DNA from: Ailanthus altissimus
Taxonomy: Eukaryota > Streptophyta > Magnoliopsida > Sapindales > Simaroubaceae
DNA: 64,000 bases
Assembly: GCA_946807835.1 (NCBI GenBank)
Contig: OX327690.1
Location: 12,868,501 to 12,932,500 of the forward strand
Reading direction: 5' to 3'
Shown here: one piece after another, positions 12,691 through 33,028 of the stretch
Layout: each line of letters begins with the position of its first letter
How positions within the stretch are numbered: the first letter of the stretch is position 1
Notes under the pieces: generated by a model
What the model was told of the DNA's origin: nothing
Seen by the model: only the letters and a program-made list of their open reading frames with translations
Database searches by the model: none
Position numbers and translations under genes: made by a program

Positions 12691-12989
12691 TTAATCTATT
12701 TTAACATGACACATTCGATCTTTTAACAAGAGTTAACATACCCTTTAAAATTTTCAAGAACTTATATGTTCCTTTTCATAAAATTGGATCTGAAATGAAT
12801 TTTTATAATCTTTTTAAAATTTTTAGATTCTACGTATCCTCTTTCATAAATTTTAAGATCATGACGTCCTTGATTATTATTATTACGGAGGGAAATCAAA
12901 TTGCAAGAGAGCCAAGCGCGGTGTATATGTATAGCGAGTGAGTGATCAGAGCAGAGACAGGTGGACTGTTTTAGAAGTGTTGCGTTGCC

Positions 12990-15900
12990 ATGGCGAGTTC
13001 CGATCCTCAAAAGCTGATCACCAAAGCCGACAAATTGTTAGCTTCTCTTTCTTTTTTTCTATTTCAATAAAAATATATATATTAAATGACGATCCTTTAA
13101 AATCTAACTCTCAACTTTCTTTAATTGATGTTTGAAATTCAAACATCAGTGGCTCATTTTTTGGAATCAAAATGAATTGATTCAACTCTGTTCGATTAAC
13201 ATTGCTCGATTGATGAATCAGCAGCATAAATAGAACACATAAACGAACAAAAACATTTTTTTATGTGCATTTTTTCCACTAGGAAGACACTTTTTTTTTA
13301 AATAAAAAAAAAAAAGAGTTTTGTGTGTTTATGAGAAATAATTTTGAGAGGTTTTATCTTTTTCTTGTGATAATGAGAATTTCTTTATGATTTTGGTAGA
13401 ACAAAACTCACTCTTACGAGATGGAGTGCTGATTGGAAAAGTGCTACTCAATTGTATGAGCAAGCTGGTAGGTCAATTTTATGCGTGAGATTGTTTCGAG
13501 TGTTTATTGAGAGATAAATACTTCTTTTGGGTGATCTGGGTTGTTCACAATTTTCTTTTTTTTCTGCTGTAGCTAATGGTTTTAGGGTCGCCAAAAATTA
13601 TGAGCAAGCTAAAATTGCATTTGAGAAAGCTTCCAAAGGACAGGAGATGCTTTCTTCGTATCCTTATCATCTTTTAACTAATATACCCTGTGCATTAGTA
13701 TCATCCAATATCATGTCTTGGTTGCATATATTATTCAATATTGTTACATCCTTTACAAGCAAATCAGACCATGGGATGCTGCTAAACGTATGGAGTCTGC
13801 TGCTGCTTTAGCTAAGGAACTAGGTAATTGGAATGAAGTTGCTGACTTTTATAGAAAGGCATCTGAGTTGTACAATGATTGTGGCAGATCCCAACCTGCA
13901 TCAGATGCTCTCACAAAGGCTGCTCGGTAAACAGATGGTTTTACCCTCTTCTTATCTCGAGTCTGATTTTTACTTTCTTTTATTTTTTAACTATAATTTT
14001 TTTACTGGAAATTGAATCATCTATATATATAAGAATATCTGCTGATGTGCATCATGATAACAGTAATATGTGAAGATAACTGAAGGTTTCTGTGATCTTA
14101 AATTGTCTCAAATGGATTTTATATGGTTTGCAATTAAAAACTTGTACAGCATCTAAGTCCTGCCACTCTGGACCATTTATTTGTATTCCTAAAATGTTAG
14201 GCATGGATAATGAAGCCATGAATATTTGTGGGATTTCCGAAACTTGTATTGACTTTCTAGGAGTTATAATCATCATGAGTATGACTCTAGCTTGTGATTC
14301 TTTTTTGCATGAGTGCTTTATACATGTATTTTCCCCTTTTTTTTTTCCTTTTTGTAGTGGCATTCTAATTCTGTAGGAAATAGAGTATTGAGAAAATATT
14401 CCATTGTACAATTGTTTCTTATCTTGAAAACTGAAGTGTATGGTAGTTCACTCTGTCTCCCCCACCCTTGATAGCTCACTGGAAGATGCTAGGCCGGAGG
14501 ATGCTGTTCAACTCTATACTGATGCATGTGAATTTCTTGAAGAGGATGGCAAGGAACAAATGGCCTTTGATCTATATCGTGGTGCCACAAATGTTTATAT
14601 AAAGCTTGAGAAGTAAGGTTGTCTTCCTTATTGTTATCTTTATTATTTTTACCACTGAGAAACAGCACAGATGATTATTTGGAATCATTTCTGTGATTAA
14701 AATGATGAAATTTAGTGTTGCATCTTCTTGTCTATTGATTTGTATGAACCATTCACTTCAAAGCTAGGCCTAGGCTTCTTTCCCTTGCTCATGTTTATTT
14801 TCATTTTTTATAGTTTCTTTAAACTCTCCTGTGGAATTTTCTTTTCTTATTTGATACTATCTAAAGAAAAGGATTTTCTTTGTGTTACAAATTTTTACAT
14901 GAATATAAATTAATGTTATTGTGTGGCCTTTATGCTTTTCTGATAGAACCTTAAAGTGTTATTTATGGCATCATTTCCTACAGGTATACTGATGCTGCAG
15001 CTTTCTTGTTAAAATGGGGCTTAGCAGCTGATAAGTGCAATGCTACCAACTGCCAGTGCAAGGTGTGTAACCAATATCATTGCTTTTCTCAGAATCACAT
15101 CCATTCACCAGGCCTTTTACCTAATTTTTTTTACTTTGGTCTAAAGCACCTCCAATCATTGACTCCAATGTCGCTCTTGATAAATAATTGCGAAGGTGTT
15201 TGTTGCACCTCAATTTTCTTGCTCTTGTAACTTCTAATTTTATCTTCTTATTTGATAATGACTCTTGTCCTCCCTGATCCAGAAAGGTTGTCACAATTCA
15301 AACAATTGTTGTATATCCTTGTGTTAATTACTTCAATTAACATATCTTTATGCTAATTACTCCAAGCAATATCTTTAGGCTAATATACCTTTTGCTGATT
15401 TCAGGCATATCTTAGTGCAATTATTGTGTATCTTTATGCTAATGACTTCAAGCAAGCAGAGAAGTGCTACAATGACTGCTCCCAGTGAGTACAAATTTTT
15501 TACCGCTTCTTTGGGCAACACTTTTGTAATAAGGCAACAGTGCTTTAAATGGCAATCTAAAAAGAAAAGGAAAAAGGGGAAAAAAAGCTTATACCAGTCA
15601 TCATCAGTTGGAATGGTATGACTAATGTTGTTGATGCAACCTAGAACCACTTTGGAGATTGGCTTGTTGTTTGAGGTTAGGCATTGCTGAATGCAGTCCC
15701 AAGGCTCCTACATAACTACAATATACCTGTCCGCTGCTATTGATTTTGAGCCATGAAATTCTTAGTTTCTTTTTCTTTTATTTGGTTGAATATTTGACTC
15801 ACCGTTCTACTCAAAAATTGGGGAGGGGAGAAATAAGAGAAAAGAGAAAGTTAACTTCCTGCCCTTTCACAGGATTGATGCTTTTTTGAGAAGTGACCAG

Positions 15901-18407
15901 AATTGCGGTGCTACTAAACTTCTTTCTGCCTACCGGGAAGGTGACATTGAAGAAATTAAGCGCATATCTCAATCAAGCACAATTTCAAATCTTGACCATA
16001 TGGTAAATATTTTGATCTGCATGCCCCTTGCTAGCTGTTGGAAATGCATCATCCTGTCTTAATTCGGTGTGGATAATATGATTTGGATACATCATTTTTA
16101 AGGACTAGGCTTGAGCTTATTAGCATATCTCAAGGAAATTATTTATTCGAAGTGGTAACTGTTGCTGACATCTAACATGCATAATATCATGTAGTATTTT
16201 GCAAAATATGTGATTTCACAGTCATGAGGTACCTACGCAATTCTAGTAAAACTTTAGATTATATTTTCAAGTGGCAGATATAGCATTACCTTTTACCATT
16301 ACTAATTCACATGTTGGTGAAGGCACCCTACTAGTCAATGGTCATCTTTACTCATCCATCCATCCATGTTTATTAACTCTTTCATATTTGTTGCTGCTTG
16401 GAGCTGCATCTGGATTTCGCCTTAAAGAGTGATTCATCACAATTTCTTCAACTTACCTAATGTTACGGGTCAGACGCTTTCCATTGACTCAAAAAACTAG
16501 TATGTTAGATAATACTGGATAACCGCCAATATATACTTAAGATTCACTCAATTTCTATCCGATGTGGGACATGATATTCTCCCTCACCCAATTATGTGAT
16601 GCCTTTGTCACTATTTAGCCCAAACTTAGGGGCCAATTTAACCTATATTGCCTATCTTCACTACTCATGAGAGACCTACTACCCACGTGGCAATCTATAT
16701 TCTCCCTCATCCAATCATATGACGTAATTGTCACGGTCTGACCCAAACTCAGGGGTCAACTTAGTCCGTATTGCCCATCTTCACTACTCATGAAGACCCA
16801 TTACCCACGTGGTAAATCTCTATTAGAGTTCAGACACAAGATTTTCAAGGCCTATTTGGCGTGTAATGCCCATCCCCATTATTTTTTAGGGACCTACTAC
16901 TCACGTGGCAGTCTCTATTGGGGGTATTTTAGGAGCCCAAATGCGAATGAGAATTTGGGTCAGCTCTGATACCACTTATCGTGAACTTAGGCATTTGCCA
17001 TTAACCCAAAAGACTAATATTTTAGGTAATATTGCATACCCGTTTATATATACTTAAAATCCACCCAATTTCTATCTGATGTGAGACGTGATACTACTGT
17101 AGGAAAACAAAATACATTTACATGTAGAGAACTTGTGAGGGCAACTAGGAGTTCTCACATATACCCTTATTTTTTTATTCAAATATTAGTATATTACATG
17201 GCGGTAGCATAAGAGATAAGATGACAGAAAGTCCTCAGCATCCTTGCGCTCCCCCCGCCCCCCACTTGGAACAAATATGTCTTATCATGTGGTCATCCCC
17301 AACTTGCAAATGATCTTGTAGCATTGAGCGATTTCAGTGACAAGGTCTGCTAATAGCATTCTAAAACTGCAATTACACTCTGGTGTAGTCTGTTACTGGT
17401 GTAATATTCGTCAAAAGTATGGTGTACGGTGGTGGGTTGGTACAAGTAGTGACCAGTCATCATGATGGCTTTTCATTGTCTATATCTCTAGCCTATCTCT
17501 AGCCTAATTGTGTAGCATGGTGCTAGAACAGCACTGACCTTTGGAGTTGACCAGAAAGAAATTGCCTTCAACCATTGCTGTTGCCTATTTTGATATTTAA
17601 GACCTATTTACTTTTTTTTTTTTTGGTTGTTTTTTGAAAAACTCAAGAGCTATTTACTATTAAGCATCTTAAGTTGTAGCAGACCTATTTAGTTGAAACA
17701 TTAGTCATGGTAGGGGTAGTGATAATCAAGTCCTGTAGCATGTGGTTTCTGTTTCTAAAGTTGCACTGCCTTTCTCTCCTGCAAGTTCAACATTCTTTCT
17801 TCTTTATCTGAAGGTAACAGTAAATGGCTTCCCATATGAGCCTGCAGTAAGAAGATGAAGTTTCTCTTGCATTGAGATCCCATACAAAAACTCAATTTTG
17901 AGTTTCTTGAGTAATCTTCAATGGTGTGCTTGAGGCATGCCTTATAGTTTTATTCGTTATTCCACTATTGAATTTCTCATACACATTTCTGGGAGACATG
18001 CACCTTACTTTACCTTAGAAACACGCCTTCAGCTAGGACTTACACATATAGCCTTTAAGAGACTTTTGTTAGTGCGCCTCACACCTTAAATAACTACCCT
18101 CTTATATTTACAAAGTTCTTTCAAGAAAGTTTTGCTTGTGTGACACCTGTTAATTTATTGTTGCCTTATTTGCTTCTTTGGCCATCAGTGACTTATTAAC
18201 TTTTTTGCTACTGTATCTAGTTAATGACTACCTGCGTGACAAACGATTCTCATCTGATGAAGACAATACAAATTTCTAATTTATCTGAAATGAAATGGTT
18301 TGCAGATCATTAGGTTTGCACGAAAGCTGCCGACAGGAGATGTTAGTTCACTGAAAGCTGAGGCTGCTCAAGAGGAAGAACCACTGGACGAAAATAATCT
18401 CACATAG
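12990..18407 (+). CDS. GSNAP: Gamma-soluble NSF attachment protein (gamma-SNAP), 9 exons, 295 aa
   Basis: Gamma-SNAP is a TPR-like helical-repeat adaptor that brings the ATPase NSF to SNARE complexes so they can be recycled after membrane fusion; it acts at the cytosolic face of membranes. Coding exons: 12990-13036, 13400-13467, 13573-13657, 13768-13926, 14475-14612, 14984-15062, 15405-15484, 15873-16002 and 18306-18407. All junctions are GT-AG and phases agree, giving 888 nt. The start MASSDPQKLITKADK follows a ccATGg context. Internal blocks such as FEKASKGQEM, WDAAKRMESAAALAKELGNW, FYRKASELYNDCGRSQPASD, YNDCSQIDAFLRSDQN and RKLPTGDVSS are strongly gamma-SNAP-like, and the acidic tail ends DENNLT. 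Length is close to plant gamma-SNAPs (about 290 aa). No defect is seen. The 2.3-kb last intron hosts a TRIM-like insertion. The family assignment is from memory of plant homologues, not a search. Confidence 0.96.
16461..17093 (-). mobile_element. TRIM-like miniature LTR element in gamma-SNAP intron 8
   Basis: Two direct repeats of about 110-116 bp (16461-16576 and about 16978-17093) flank roughly 400 bp of non-coding DNA. A 12-base sequence at 16963-16974 (gctctgatacca) is a perfect complement of the initiator tRNA-Met primer site, placed just inside the right repeat. This is the arrangement of a minus-strand LTR element with tiny LTRs and no genes. The repeats contain the motif TGTCCCACATCGG (minus strand), which I recall from plant TRIM elements. 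The interior has a diverged repeat of about 120 bp, present two to three times. No clear target-site duplication was found. Confidence 0.75.
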
Positions 18408-19504
18408 TCTTCTCTCACAATACTGATGTTTGTTTCATAAATGGGTGACATTTTGGTGAGTTCATACAACATATATGAAACAGCTGGAAAAAAAAAAAAA
18501 ATTACTCTGTTCTATGTTACGATGTGTCTTGTTTGCCTTATTGCGTTTATGTAAAGATTAATTTTTAGTTGCTAGTTTTATGGTGTAAAACGTGCAATTG
18601 CTCCAGTTTGCCCATGTGTCATCACCCCTGCACACACTCTGGATTTGGTTTCCCACTGAATAACCACTAAGGTATTTTTTTTATTGGGTTTTCCAATTTG
18701 CTCAATCTTTCTATTGAACCGAAAAAAAAGAAGGCCCTACCCTGAAAACCAACTTAACATAATATAATTGGGATCAGATATGAATATTAGATTATGCGGA
18801 TGACAGATCTAATTTAGAGATGTAAGTGCGATGGTTTTAATGTGATCATTTAACAAAGTATAATGTGTTTTAGTTTTTTTCTTTCTAATTATTATTATTG
18901 CAAATATAAATGGATATTTTTAAATTAAATGAATATATAACAAAATTTTATTAGTCAGGCGTAAATATTTTCGGACGAATTAATGAATTACGTAAATATT
19001 AAGTAGGGTTATATACGGCAACAATGACAAGGGCTTCTATGATTCAGTTACAACATAATATATTTAGTAATTAAGATCAATAACCCCTCTATTTTATAAA
19101 ATTTTGAGGTTATTAAAATTAATATGTTTTTAATACATTACACGTAATATGTTATTCTTTACTTGTTTGAATTTCCACATTAACTATAATCTATATCGTT
19201 TGAAAATTCATTATTCAATTGATAAATAACTGATATTATATCTGGAATAATCAAATGGTGGACAAGTAATCATAATTTATCTATTGCATTTTATTATTAT
19301 TGTTATATCGATATTTAGATATAAACCCCGAAATGCCCCTATCGAGATCTCATAATCACTGGTTAGACCGGGCGGGAAGAAATAAAAGTTGGTTACAATG
19401 TAAGTTAGTTAAAGGTTGCAGCCAGCAACTCTGAAAGGATCAAACGCACAAATCAAGATTCAAGAAACCAAAAAGCGAACCAACAAATCCTCCTTGGTGA
19501 TTTC
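18408..19504. other. Intergenic: gamma-SNAP 3'UTR and fasciclin-gene upstream region
   Basis: The first 150-200 bp should hold the gamma-SNAP 3'UTR; a 14-base A run lies near 18488. The rest is AT-rich with no coding signal. The upstream part of the next gene contains an aaataaaag stretch near 19380-19388 that could serve as a weak TATA element. Nothing else is recognised. Confidence 0.5.
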
Positions 19505-20161
19505 ATGGCGATGTCCAAACACCACTTGTTTTTTGTCTTCCTCGTCAGTGCCACCATCTCCAGCGGCGCCCCATCATCAACAATTCCCCAACATGACCAA
19601 CAACTCAACAACATAGTAGACGCCCTCATCGGCGCCGGAGACTTCAACATCTGGGCCAATATAATCTCCTCCGCTGACCCCGACTCCTTCCCTCTCTCCG
19701 CCACCTTCTTCATCCCTTCAGGCGACTTCCGTCTCCCCTTAGACCCCTTCATTTTCACGTATCACATTGTCCCTCAACGCCTCTCTTTCTCCGATCTCAT
19801 TCTCCTCAAGCCCCTCTCTCGTCTCCCCACTCTTCTTCCCATGGAATCGATCCTTGTCACCAACAATTCCGCCGCAAACTTCACCGTTGACAATGCTCTT
19901 ATTACTCATCCCGATCTTTATCTTACTTCCAGTGTTGCTGTTCATGGCATAAAGATTTTTCTTGACTACTCAGTTTATGGGGGAAACAATCTTTTTCAGC
20001 CTAATTCCGTGGCTCCTCCTCCTCCTCCTCCTCGGCCATCAAAGGATTACTTTGTTCAGGAGGGGCAAGTTGTTGGTGGTGGAAGAACGTCGGATGCGGT
20101 GGCTTGTTTGTGTCAGGGGTTTTTGGTGGCCTTCTTGGCGGTTTTGGGGTTTTGGTGTTGA
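19505..20161 (+). CDS. Fasciclin (FAS1) domain secreted protein, probably GPI-anchored, 218 aa
   Basis: The uncut 218-residue frame starts with a hydrophobic signal peptide (HHLFFVFLVSATISSGA). A single FAS1-like domain follows at about residues 32-155. Its recognisable parts are LNNIVDALIGAGDFNIWANI at the start, then ATFFIPSGD, FTYHIVPQRLSFSDL and VAVHGIKIFLDYSV at the end. This is the H1...YH...H2 layout of fasciclin-like proteins, which are cell-surface or cell-wall adhesion molecules in plants. A proline run (APPPPPPRP) precedes a C-terminal hydrophobic tail (CLCQGFLVAFLAVLGFWC) that could signal GPI attachment. An N-glycosylation site (NFT) is present. It resembles small FLA-like proteins rather than classic AGP-rich FLAs, since few Ala-Pro/Ser-Pro motifs are visible. 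An alternative start lies two codons downstream; the first ATG has a good context. No intron is needed. Confidence 0.88.
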   Translation: MAMSKHHLFFVFLVSATISSGAPSSTIPQHDQQLNNIVDALIGAGDFNIWANIISSADPDSFPLSATFFIPSGDFRLPLDPFIFTYHIVPQRLSFSDLILLKPLSRLPTLLPMESILVTNNSAANFTVDNALITHPDLYLTSSVAVHGIKIFLDYSVYGGNNLFQPNSVAPPPPPPRPSKDYFVQEGQVVGGGRTSDAVACLCQGFLVAFLAVLGFWC

Positions 20162-21372
20162 GGATTTGTGGGGTGTCTCTTAGTTGTTGGTGATCGAGTT
20201 GAAGATTAACAAATGATGCCGTGGTTATAACTTGTAAATTGGGTCTTGGCCCAGACGGAGACAATTTACTGAGGCTTTTCTACAGGGGGATATGATTGTT
20301 TTGTTTCTTGTGAAGAGTTCATGTGCCATTTTTTCTTTTTGATTGGATTCTGGGAACAATTGGTTTTTTTTTTTTTTTTTTCTGATTTCTCAGTGCAGTT
20401 ATTCAATCAGCAGTGGATAATTGTTCTTGTTTGTGTGGGTTTTGCTACTGGGGAAATAATGGAGAATGAACAATTTATTGAATTTTTTTTTTTAAGGGGT
20501 TGTTAGTTGATCATTTCTGGTGTAAAATTCTTGATATCACTTGTATCAAGATTGATGCTTTTCGGACCTTCTGCTATAATAAATCTTTATTGATATCTTT
20601 TTACGTGAATTGCATCTATTTGCAGTTCAGACATATCATTTTCTTTTATCCCACAGTTGTTCTTCCGGTAATTAACGGTCAAAACATTTAGAAGATCAAG
20701 TTATAGCACTTACGAGGGACCACGAGCAAAGCGCGTTCACAACTATCGAGCCCAACAAGGAAAATTGAAACCTTTACTTTGAATTGGGTAATTAGCAATA
20801 TTTACCAAATTTAACATGTGAACTGCGTTTGAACTCGTTTAAGAGTTCAGTGAAGGTTGGAGCTCTAACCAGCTGCAAACTACCTTACCGCATGAAAAAC
20901 TAACTGAAAAAATATAATAATAATAAAAGGAAAAAAGATGTTGCCTACATCAACTCAAAAATATGCGAGATAGAACACCTCCCATCATTGAGTTTTCTTT
21001 TAATACACGATCATATGTAATCCTATAGGCATTCACGAGGGCACTTGATAATATTAGCATATGCTTACAAGTGAAGCCAACAAGTGAACAGAGGAGCCAA
21101 TTAAGGCTTGGTTGTAAAAACTATAAATCTAGACTTATATATCATCAAAGGTTACTGAAAAATTGCCAGGGTACAAGTGTCCTTATGTGTGTGGTCAGTT
21201 AATCATAGGTACCATGCTACAAATAGTTGGGCACAATATACGCCCGGCAACTCTCCTCTCTTTCAATCCTATGGATTTCTAAAAGAATTGGCCTAATATA
21301 TGACAAAATTAAATAAGTAGCTATCTTGAGTGAGAAAGAATGGAGGACCTACTTCTTCTTTGCTTTTCTTTT
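20162..21372. other. Intergenic between convergent genes (FAS1 and JMJ 3' ends)
   Basis: This holds the 3'UTRs of the fasciclin gene (plus) and the JmjC gene (minus), with a T run at about 20364-20381. Apart from low-complexity AT stretches I recognise nothing. Small frames here (20321-20691) have no protein-like character. Confidence 0.5.
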
Positions 21373-28729
<7,357 letters not shown>

Positions 28730-30019
28730 TGATGGCCAAAAACTAATTTCTGAAACTAAATTCAAAACCTTTAAGTTATATATCAGCAAAACCTAATTGA
28801 TACAAAAATAACAAATTCCCAGAAACTTTATTTGCAAGGAAACAAAATGAGCCCTTAAATTCCCAGAACCCCCAGAACAGTTCCTAAAAGGAGTTTTTTT
28901 TTTTATTTTTAAAAAATATTATCTAGCTTTTTTATTGAAAATCCAATAAAAATATAATTAATTAGTTAATTAATAAGACCCAAATTGATTCTGAAATAAA
29001 TTGCATTTGAGAAAAATATTGTTTGAAATCTTAAATTTTTACTTTATGAATCAGAGTTGGGATTGACTTAGTAAACCCTAATAAAACTATCAAAAGGATT
29101 TGACAATTTGACTTGACCCAATTACAAATAAAATAAAGAAAAAAAAGGGTAATTGTAAGGAAGCAACTTGGATGGAGACTGGAGGTAAGGTAAAGAAGGG
29201 CTAAGATTTTATGTTGTAAAAAGAAGAGGTGTGTGTAATTTAAGAATTTTTTTATTATTATTTTATTAATAGTGTAATTGATAATAAAAAAATTATTAAA
29301 TAAAATAAAATTGAAATTAGGAATCCTCTGGAAAGAAGTAAGTTGGATGGGAACTGGGTAGAGAGTGAGAGAGACCAAAAAAAATAATTGTGAAAATTTA
29401 TAACACTAAATAAATAATTAAAAAGAAGCGAGTGATAGGGTGAGGGTCGTCGAGTCAACAAGAACCCGCGGAAACAACGCACATAGAATTAACAGAAACC
29501 AACTAAAACTAACACCATTTAAATGACACGTGTTGCCTCATTCTGACATTAACTTTCTAAACCTTGTATTTGTGTTTTCTACCGTATACTTTCGATTTAT
29601 TCCCCTTTGCCTTCTTTTTAGAATTTAGACTTGCTGCAATTTTACTATTCCAATCCTATAATAATAAAATAAAATAAAAGTACCTGATTCTATTTTCATC
29701 GATATTGGGTTAACGTAGAGTTCTATAAATTTTAGTAGTTTTCTTAGAAAGTTTTGTCCCGCAATAATTTTTTTTTTTTAAATACTTACAAATATTTTAG
29801 ACATGACACTAAATTTGGCTTTTCCGTATTGGATTGATTTTATAATTTTGGGTTTTATTTTACTGTATATTTTTTTTAAAAAAAATTAATATAAATCTCT
29901 AATTTAAAATTTTAATTCACATACAATATTTTTTTATTGTTATTATTATTATTATTTAAAACTTGCATCTTATAAACTATTGCTCAACAAAAAAGAAAAC
30001 TATTATAAGATGTAACTTA
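28730..30019. other. Intergenic: JMJ upstream region
   Basis: This should contain the 5'UTR and promoter of the JMJ gene. It is AT-rich with purine tracts; the minus-strand frames at 29031-29482 look like random AT-rich translation. No motif can be assigned with confidence. Confidence 0.45.
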
Positions 30020-30530
30020 TGTAAGTAAAGGTGATAAAACAAGTCACGATATAATTATTGAACACATTTTAAATAAATATATATAGATAAAATTAATACG
30101 ATTAATAAATGAGTTGAATTTGCATTACTTATTTATTAATCGTATCGAATACATGTTTGAGGTCTATGATTCATTAATTTATTTAAGTCACATTCAATAA
30201 ACAAATCGTATTCATATCTATTTGTATATTTATTCGTTTAAGTCACGTTTAATAAACAAATCAAATATTTCGTATAAACGAATTGAATTATGTGTTATTC
30301 GTTTATACGAATATAATCGTAAATAAATTAAATCGTGTATAATCGTGTAAACAAATTGAATTTGATCTATTTATTTAAATTTGTGTAATCATGTTGCTCA
30401 TATGATTTTAATAATAAACGAATCGAATCTGTATTTAAGTGTCTAATTCGTTTAATAAATAAATCGTATACAAATATAATAAAATTTTGTTAATACTCTA
30501 TATTAACACGATACGAATTTTCACTCTTAA
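30020..30530. repeat. Foldback-type AT-rich interspersed repeat
   Basis: The left end reads aaggtgataaaacaagtcac and the reverse complement of the right end reads aagagtgaaaattcgtatcg, an imperfect inverted terminal pair. The interior repeats variants of 'ttaataaacgaatcg', 'cgtttataaacgaat' and 'aatcgtgtaaacaaatt' on both strands, which can pair into hairpins. It resembles the non-coding foldback repeats common between plant genes. No coding sequence is present. Confidence 0.55.
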
Positions 30531-33028
30531 ATGTAAAGAAGTGAAGAAACTTTCACATAAAATTGAGAAGATTTATTATTTAAGAATAATATTACGCATT
30601 TTAAATAATATTTTAATATTTTTATTTCAAGTAATGTATCAAACAACCACTAAATACTACATTTGTGTAACAAAAAATTTTAAAAATTACAAAATTTATT
30701 TATCTAATAAATTATTTTTAGATGAAAATATATTAAAATATTACTTAAAAAATATAGTATTATTCATCAACAATGAGTTTATTTAATATAAAAATATTAT
30801 GACTTGAAGCCAAGCACGGTTGTTGTACTAGTTATAGAATTGAAAAACAAATAAATATGTAATTATAGAATAAAAATTGTGTTTTGAAAGTAAAAGATAA
30901 GCAAAATTTATATAAAAGGAATTCAAAATACAATATTCAAACCCAGTAAACATGTGTCAGTGTCACATAAAAGTTAAAACTCACACAAATATCTGAAGGT
31001 CTAAAAATAAATTAATGTTTCATGTATAAATTCAAATGACTTTTAATTTGCACGTAAAACAGATATTCCTTTCGTAATGGACAATTCGATTTTGTCAACC
31101 AAATCTATTAGATTGTATTTTAAGTGCAATTTAATCTATTAATTCATCAATTTTAATGCAAATAAAAAAAATCATCAAATTTAGTGAAAAATTAATAAAG
31201 TTCGAATTAGATCGGCTCTGTTAAATAAATTAGAATTGGAGTTTTGATATCATATTAGAAAAATTATAATTTCTATATTTCTACTCTAAAGAATAACTAT
31301 AAGAAATGATTTTTATAAAAATATTAAATTTCTAGCAATACCAAAAAGAATTAATATATAAAAATTATGATTATAATATAAAAGTTGACAGAATAAAAAA
31401 TATTTTAAATTGAAAAAATATGACAATACTAAATAAGATATAAAATTTTAATACTCCCCATTGAGCTCGAGGGGGAGAAAATAACTTGAATTTATAAATT
31501 AAATTAAGAAGTAAATTAAAAAATAATATAAATAAATTATTTTTTATTATTTAATAATATCTCATTAAAATAATTGATAAATTATTTAATTAGTTGTTAT
31601 TTATTTAAAAAATAAAAATATTTATTTATTTGTAATTAAAAAAATAAAATAAATAAAAAGAAAACAAAAAAAAATTAAATTAATTGAAAAGACACAATTC
31701 GTGGTTCCTATTGCGAATGGAAATTGCAAATCTGTTTTCAAATTTTTTTAATTCATCATATTTCTCTTTAATTCAATTTATTTTCTCTCAATTTATTATA
31801 TTATACTTCGATTCTCATATATTTATAAAAAAGATATAAATTTTTTTAAGATTTTTAATTTATTGAGACATGACAAATTTGAATGTTTGGTGGAGATAAG
31901 AAATATAACTCAAATATATAAATATTTATTTATTAATTTTTTAATTAATAAAAATTAACTCATTTACTTATGGTTAAAAAAGAATATTATTTAAAAGTAT
32001 GAGTCATTTAATTTTTTAAGAATTAATATATAAAAATTACGATTAAGATATAAAAGCTAACAGAATAAAAAATATTCTAAACTAAAAGATATCATAAATT
32101 GACAATAACTAGATAAAATACCAAACTCAGTTCCATTCGATATTGTATTCTAAATTGAGTTTTAAACTTGTAATATTGCAACAAAATTTATTTTCTTGTC
32201 TGAACCAATTTTTATTTTTTCTTATTTAAACATAGTCGAGCTGTATAGTTTCATAAAACAATTATTTAAAAAAAAACTAGTTCAGTTATAATAGAGTGTT
32301 AGATCTATTTATAGTAAATATATATTTCTTGTATGAATAAAAACCTTATTATTCTTACTTTAATCTTTCACAATGTCTCTTCTCAGTATTGACTTTCAAA
32401 TATAAAGAAAAAAAACGAAATGAAGAAGAAAATTCTCATTCACCTTTTAAAAAATTAAGTATTTAATCATTTCTTAATTTTTAATAAATATGAAACATAA
32501 AATTATTATTAAATCTCTGGATTTATAACAAATTTCAAAACCATATAATTTATCTATATTATAACTAAATTTAGAGAGAGAGAGAAAAAAAGAAGTTTAG
32601 ATGGTATTTGGTGTTGTCTTTTGACTGATGTTTTTTATTTTATTTTTAAAAAAAATTATAACATCTTATGGATATTAGTAAAATAACATGAACTTATTTT
32701 TCGCTTACTCTTCGCAAAGTATAATTTTATTTTTTTTAATATTCTCACTTTTATTTTTAAATATCATGTAAGTCCCGTGAATAAAAGTGGTTCATGAACA
32801 CAAAGCAATTAAAATGAATATGTGCACTACACAAACACTGAGTTTTATTGTTATGGGTAATTAATTTAAATTCATTTGTTATTTGTTTTTGTAATAAATA
32901 ATTAATATATTTTATTTTTAAAAAATATAATTTAAAAATGTATAACAAAATTTAGGAGTTTTTGTAAGGATTATTATTTTTTAACCTCTTTTTATTTTTT
33001 AGAAAGGCTGATAGACCCTATGTTTTAG
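30531..33028. other. AT-rich intergenic DNA
   Basis: About 2.5 kb of very AT-rich sequence. The open frames at 30487-30786 and 32757-32948 are composed of I, K, N, Y and L codons, as expected by chance. I recognise no gene, RNA or transposon here. Confidence 0.5.

Noticed and set aside
14052..15650. Frames of 60-119 codons on both strands in gamma-SNAP introns
   Set aside because: Intronic or antisense, without resemblance to proteins; the spliced gamma-SNAP model explains the coding signal.
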